DNA from: Magnolia sinica
Taxonomy: Eukaryota; Streptophyta; Magnoliopsida; Magnoliales; Magnoliaceae
NCBI RefSeq assembly: GCF_029962835.1
Contig: NC_080577.1
Location: 6,324,001 to 6,388,000 of the forward strand
Length of the DNA stretch: 64,000 nt
Reading direction: 5' to 3'
The notes beneath the pieces were generated by a model that saw nothing but the letters and a program-made list of their open reading frames with translations, had not been told where the DNA came from and did no database searches. Of this stretch, positions 59,801 through 64,000 are shown one piece after another; the first letter of the stretch is position 1; each line of letters opens with the position of its first letter. A program made the translations under genes and the position numbers.

Positions 59801-61906
59801 TTATGTTCAAACATCACATAAAAAATGTTTGTAACCTAATCTAGTGTTTCTTCTTTTGCTTTTGAATGTATTGTTTGTGTTTCTACACATCTTACATTTA
59901 CAAATTATATGAATAGACATTTAATATACTTGCATCAATTCAGTTAGACAACGCATAGATTAGGACCCCATACAAAGAAAACCTATTATGTGTACTTGTT
60001 TTTTATAGTGTTTTGATTTATAAGTGTGTATTGATGTCTTTTTTAACAATCACCGAAGTTTCATCGAAAAATTCAACCAATTTCCCAATGTTTCCCCATG
60101 TTTCCAACAACAACAATGCATTACACGATACAACCAATATATCCCATGCGATAACTGATACGTGCCCATATCCCAAGAATGCGATACGTAACGCGATACT
60201 GATATTTCGAACATTGATCGAGATGATAAGCATGGACAACAGGATGATGAAGCTAACCTCCGTCGTAAAAAGGTGGCCAGTTTTTGCCATTTTCCTGGAC
60301 CATGAGATGATGTTTCGTACTTCAAGATCAAACCACTCAAAACCTGAAGAGTAGAGAATATTTATATGACAAACTAACAATGGTAAGAATGCAATTATCC
60401 AAGGAAAAATACTTCATTAAAATCTAACATGGAGAATAGATATGATCAAAAATAGCTTACTCTGACAACATGACCAAATTTTGCCCCAGGAACATGACAT
60501 GCTGCCTGCAACTTCCTTTCCATGCCTTGTATTGTGTTTGAACACATCAAATCAGCCTCCATAAAAGCATTCCTTTTGTAGTCCTATACCAGAGGCCAAT
60601 CCAAATCAATAGTACCACAATGAATGCAAAACATTATTAGCCTCATGCATAATGCAAATGAAATCATAAGAAAGCATCATAATGTTCAAAAAGAAAGGCA
60701 AAGAAAATCCTAAATGGATAACTTTATTGGAGGTATAGTAGAATTATCTATTCATTCATACAGAACTTTCAGTGAGGTCTAAGTAGAATCATGAATAACT
60801 GTTTGAGCTAAAAGTTAGAAAGCTAACCAGATTACAATAAATCATAGTTCAGATGATAGAAAACTAGACTCAACTCGATGTTTAGCCAGGTCGGGTCAAC
60901 TCAAAGGCAGGACCAAGTCTTTGCTTGACCCGACTCAATATTTAAATAATTAAATATAGAGCACATACAATGGGTGTAAAAATTAAAATTGTTGTAAATA
61001 TCTATATTATTAAATACCCAATATAAGATGTAGCGGTGCCTTGTAGTGCGCTGGTAGTAGGTACACATGTTGAAGGAGAGGTTGCTTATTCGATTCTTTC
61101 TGGAGGCATACTCTGTTTCACAAAAGGTCATACAGCTAACTGGGCCACTGATTCGATCAAGTCACAACAAGTCGACCGAGTTTGCAAGCAACTCAGACAA
61201 ATCTTGTAGTGTCCCGACTAAATCACACCCGTCAGCAAGTTTCCAAGAGACTCAGCTCAAAATATCCTCAAGTTGAGTTGACTCAGCCGAGTTTCAAGTT
61301 GACCCACCTACTGAGTTTCAAAAGACTGCATTCCGACTGCAGTGAAGTGATACCATAAACATCAAACCAAAAGCGTAAAGCAGTTGACATTCTTGCATTT
61401 CTCTAATTCTGCAAAACCTTATGTGCATTACATAGTTCATATAAAAGGAATCAACAATACATTTGTGGCTTGTGCATATGATATATGATCCTTTCCAATT
61501 CCCAACAAATCTTCGAAGCCTCTTGATATAACCAACATGGATTAGAGATTGCACAAAACAAAAGAACAATTCCAAAGAATGAACTAAGTCATCACCTCAA
61601 ATGCCTTTCTGAAAAAAAATTGGAGAAGCTTTTCGTACTTACGCCGTGCTGAACCAACCCCTACGGCACTAGCACTAAACGCAGCTAGTGATTTTTGAAC
61701 AGCATCCTCGTGGGTCTCTCTTAGAATAACCTAAACATGGTATATAAGTGTATCATGAATATTGTCAACAATTTTGTAAATAGTTACTGCAGAATGCAGA
61801 CAGAAGTTATACTTACCTCATCAGGAGGCTTTGTGCGGTCAAAAGCAAACATATAAAGTTCAGTAGCTGATTGATACGCCCTCCGACATTCTGCTTCTTC
61901 AACACT
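56897..61906 (-). CDS. GBPL3: Guanylate-binding protein-like 3 (GBPL3-like), 3' part of the gene
   Basis: Seven exons on the - strand: 61817-61906, 61596-61730, 60461-60583, 60258-60343, 58812-59424, 58634-58711 and 56897-57847, all with GT-AG junctions and compatible phases; 691 residues in the window. Seen: the end of the GBP helical domain starting SVEEAECRRAY, then HEDAVQKSLAAFSASAVG, KRNAFMEADL, SSHGPGKWQKLATFL and SLEGPIHDLVKKQF, then a coiled coil of about 400 residues (AEATLAAAHEQA, REDALREEFSANM, RVTELADKARAEAACAQKEK, QIDRAERHVDSLERQK). These match plant GBPL3 exon by exon. The N-terminal GTPase exons must lie beyond 64000. Known: GBPL3 is a dynamin-related GTPase forming nuclear condensates and contributing to immunity and nuclear-envelope biology. 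Odd: after NETTLESK (about 57159) similarity stops, and the last 87 or so residues differ from the expected acidic/SAP-like C-terminus. The gene may be C-terminally rearranged, or a terminal splice was missed. Confidence 0.8.
59478..60216. mobile_element. hAT-type MITE in a GBPL3-like intron (739 bp)
   Basis: Terminal inverted repeats CACTGTTTTAAATATCGATG (left) and CAATGTTCGAAATATCAGTA (reverse complement of right). Flanks attgagat (59470-59477) and atcgagat (60217-60224) form an 8-bp duplication with one mismatch. The interior carries repeated 'cgatatatc/gatacgta' words near both ends. No coding capacity. It lies wholly inside the intron between exons 60258-60343 and 58812-59424. Confidence 0.8.
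61020..61320 (+). repeat. Possible SINE-like or tRNA-related repeat
   Basis: The stretch cttgtagtgcgctggtagta ... gcttattcgattctttctgg (about 61043-61105) resembles a tRNA-derived head with a B-box-like TTATTCGATTC. It is followed by repeats of 'gactcagc/cgagttt' words. Ends and duplications are not resolved. Confidence 0.3.
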
Positions 61907-61977
61907 CTGCGAAAGGGAAGTAACCGAATTATTCCATCTTAGTTGAAAACACAAAACCTTACACTAAGACAATTCGT

Positions 61978-62580
61978 TCACCATCATCATCATCATCTAA
62001 GCCTTATACCAACTAATTGGGGTTGGCTACATGAATCCTTTTCCAGCATTTCACTCTAGCAAAGGCCATAACTTCAGTTAAACTGTAGGTTATTGAGTCT
62101 GTTCTTACCACCTCCACCCACATCCTTTTGGGCCTTCCCCTTGCCCTTTTAGAGCCTTCAACTTGTACCAACTCACTCCTAACCGGTGCAACTCTTTATC
62201 TCGATTGCACATGACCAAACCATCTAAGTCTACTTTCCCTCATCTTATTCCCTATTAGTGCTACTCCTAAATTCCCTAGAATGCATTCATTTCTAATTCT
62301 ATCCTTTTCTTGCCACTCATCCATCACGACATCCTCATTTCAGCTATGCTCATACTATGAACTTGTTCCTTAACTGTCATACATTTTGTTCCATAAAGCA
62401 TGGCTGGTCTTATAGCTATCTTATAAAATTTCCCTTTCAGTTTGAGTGGTGCAACGCAATTGCATAAAACTCCAAAGGCAAATCTCCATTTCGTCCACCC
62501 ACTTGAATTACATGGGTAACATCCTTCTCAATCTCTCCACTCTCATCAGCCCAAGATATCAAAAGTGTCCATTTTGGAAA
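61978..62580 (-). mobile_element. RTE-type LINE 3' fragment in a GBPL3-like intron
   Basis: On the - strand, frameshifted translation gives [65 protein letters not shown] and KCWKRIHVANPN. This is the conserved C-terminus of plant RTE reverse transcriptases. It ends in the (GAT)n tail typical of RTE (catcatcatcatc at 61982-61997 on the + strand). Several stops and frameshifts: a dead 5'-truncated copy. Confidence 0.85.
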
Positions 62581-64000
62581 CTTTTTTTTTTGGGGGGGAA
62601 ACTTTTTGGTCAGCAGTCTTAACTAATTATCTGTTCATCATATTTTTTATTTTTCATTTGTCAAGAAACAGTTGTACAGAGGTGTGGATTTGCAAGTGCA
62701 AAACAAACTACAAAACCTGTAATGTACACAATAGCATCTATATTTCCATCTATTAATGTCCAATTTCTGCAAAATACAAGGCTTCACTTCTAAATCTTAG
62801 CTTTTACAATTCCACAAGCTCCTCAATTCTCAACCAAATTAGAAGATTTTCACTTTCATTTTCATAGGATCGTAGAAAAATTATGAAGATTCCCGTGAAT
62901 CCCATCTCAAAAAACACACAAGAAAGGGGATAATGAAAAAGCTCTCTGGAAACACGATCTGTAAGTTTTTCAACTTTAATAAAACCTTGTGATAATGTTC
63001 AGCGTATGCAACCTATATGGTAATGATCGTGGAAAAGCAGTGTCATGTTTCATTTCGTCCACTAGTGATGAGAGTATTGATTCGATGAAATATTAGCCTG
63101 GTACTGGTTAGATGTTTCAAATGTTTAACTCAAAACATTGCAGATGTAATGGATCATCAGGTGAATGAATATAGAATGCCAATCATTCGATTCTTTTTTT
63201 TATTGGTAACTTTTTAGGGGTTTCTACATCTGTATCTTTGATCTAGTATCACTCTAAACCAAGGTATTCAATAATGGTAACAGTGCAGCCGTTAAGATAT
63301 GGGTTGGAACAGCTGTTATCGCCCATTAACGGCAAAAAATCAAACTGTCACAGGCTTGTATCAGCCCATTACAGACCATTTTTCCATAACGGACATTACA
63401 ACCCCATATCACATAATGGGTCCCACTATTACTGTTACATAAAGGCCGTTACAACTCTTACATAACCTCTTTCGATTACCATGCTCTAAACATTTTAAAG
63501 CCTTACACCCCACAGTTCAGTCAAGAACAACCTCTGCTCTACATTCTTTCATTTATATTGTTTTATTTGTCAGTTACTTTTTCATTCCTTGAAACATTGT
63601 ATAAAATTCATTCCCAAAACTTACAATATAATTAGTAAAGCATGATGCAATTTAACCTACAATGGCTGTGTCCCAGGTCTTGAGCTCGGATAGTATGGCA
63701 GTAATACATTCAACCACAAATAGGCAGTTTTTTAAATAGCTATGCTATGTAGTGTGCATCTTACACTATGTAGCACAATAGCTCATGAAAATAGCTTAAA
63801 TCATGTGTAGCCTATGCTACATGATAATTTGCATACACTACATGTTACATAGATTATGCTACACGCTACGTGGCTCACATTACAAGTTATTTTTCACTAC
63901 AACACTAAATTTTATTATTATTATTTTTTTTGAAAGGAAACTATAACAGTGTTTTCAATGATTTGTTACAGTTTTCTATTTTCAATAAAAATTAGTTAAT
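62581..64000. other. Probable upstream intron of the GBPL3-like gene
   Basis: No frame here matches the GBP helical domain expected immediately upstream of SVEEAECRR, so this looks like one long intron reaching past the window edge. It holds the hAT MITE at 63260-63483 and, at 63735-63900, a repetitive 'ctatgctacatg'-rich stretch. Confidence 0.5.
63260..63483. mobile_element. hAT-type MITE (224 bp) with perfect 8-bp target duplication
   Basis: Flanked by identical CTCTAAAC at 63252-63259 and 63484-63491. Termini CAAGGTATTCAATAATGG (left) and CATGGTAATCGAAAGAGG (reverse complement of right) are imperfect inverted repeats. The interior is built of 'gccgttaa/taacgg' and 'gttaca' words (e.g. cccattaacgg, ataacggacattac, aaggccgttacaac). 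No coding capacity. Confidence 0.85.

Noticed and set aside
60018-60380. Overlapping open frames on both strands near the GBPL3 exon at 60258-60343
   Set aside because: They run through the MITE and the exon in the wrong frames; the exon itself is defined by splice sites and similarity.

Overview
This is a stretch of nuclear DNA from a flowering plant. Canonical GT-AG introns, plant-specific gene families (a HAESA/HSL1-type receptor kinase, an SND2-type NAC factor and a plant guanylate-binding protein of the GBPL3 type) and a dense load of plant transposons show this. The intergenic DNA is saturated with a degenerate module built around GTGGGCCCCACC and 'gatggacggcgtggatttcac'-like words. I associate that composition with magnoliids (Laurales/Magnoliales), but this is a recollection-based inference, not something the window proves.

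Layout. (1) 298-4035, + strand: a complete two-exon LRR receptor kinase (HSL1-like). (2) 5198-10129: a complete but decayed Ty1/copia retrotransposon on the - strand, with two LTRs, primer-binding site, polypurine tract and a 5-bp target duplication. (3) 10130-25880: no gene; fold-back elements, a SINE, hAT-type MITEs, a TE with an internal minisatellite, LTR-like repeats and microsatellites. (4) 25889-26890, + strand: an intronless membrane-anchored receptor-like kinase whose HRD motif reads HGS (predicted pseudokinase). (5) 26900-47700: gene desert. It holds a nested hAT/fold-back/LINE complex (29653-33310), a fragmented second copia element split by a putative 1.8-kb gypsy-type solo LTR (37428-41165), a second SINE (44058-44213) and many copies of the GGGCCC module. 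(6) 48470-53283, + strand: a three-exon NAC gene (SND2-like) with a 3.9-kb second intron. (7) 56897 to beyond 61906, - strand: the 3' part of a GBPL3-like gene (seven exons in the window; the N-terminal GTPase exons lie outside). Its introns carry an 8-bp-TSD hAT MITE and an RTE LINE remnant; a second hAT MITE lies further upstream.

Function. The four host genes do not form a pathway or cluster. They act in peptide signalling, atypical kinase signalling, secondary-wall/NAC regulation and GBP-type nuclear or immune biology, and are spaced as usual in a repeat-rich plant genome. I found no new coding system. The most informative content is the repeat archaeology: several insertions with recognisable target-site duplications, and a nest whose order of insertion can be read.
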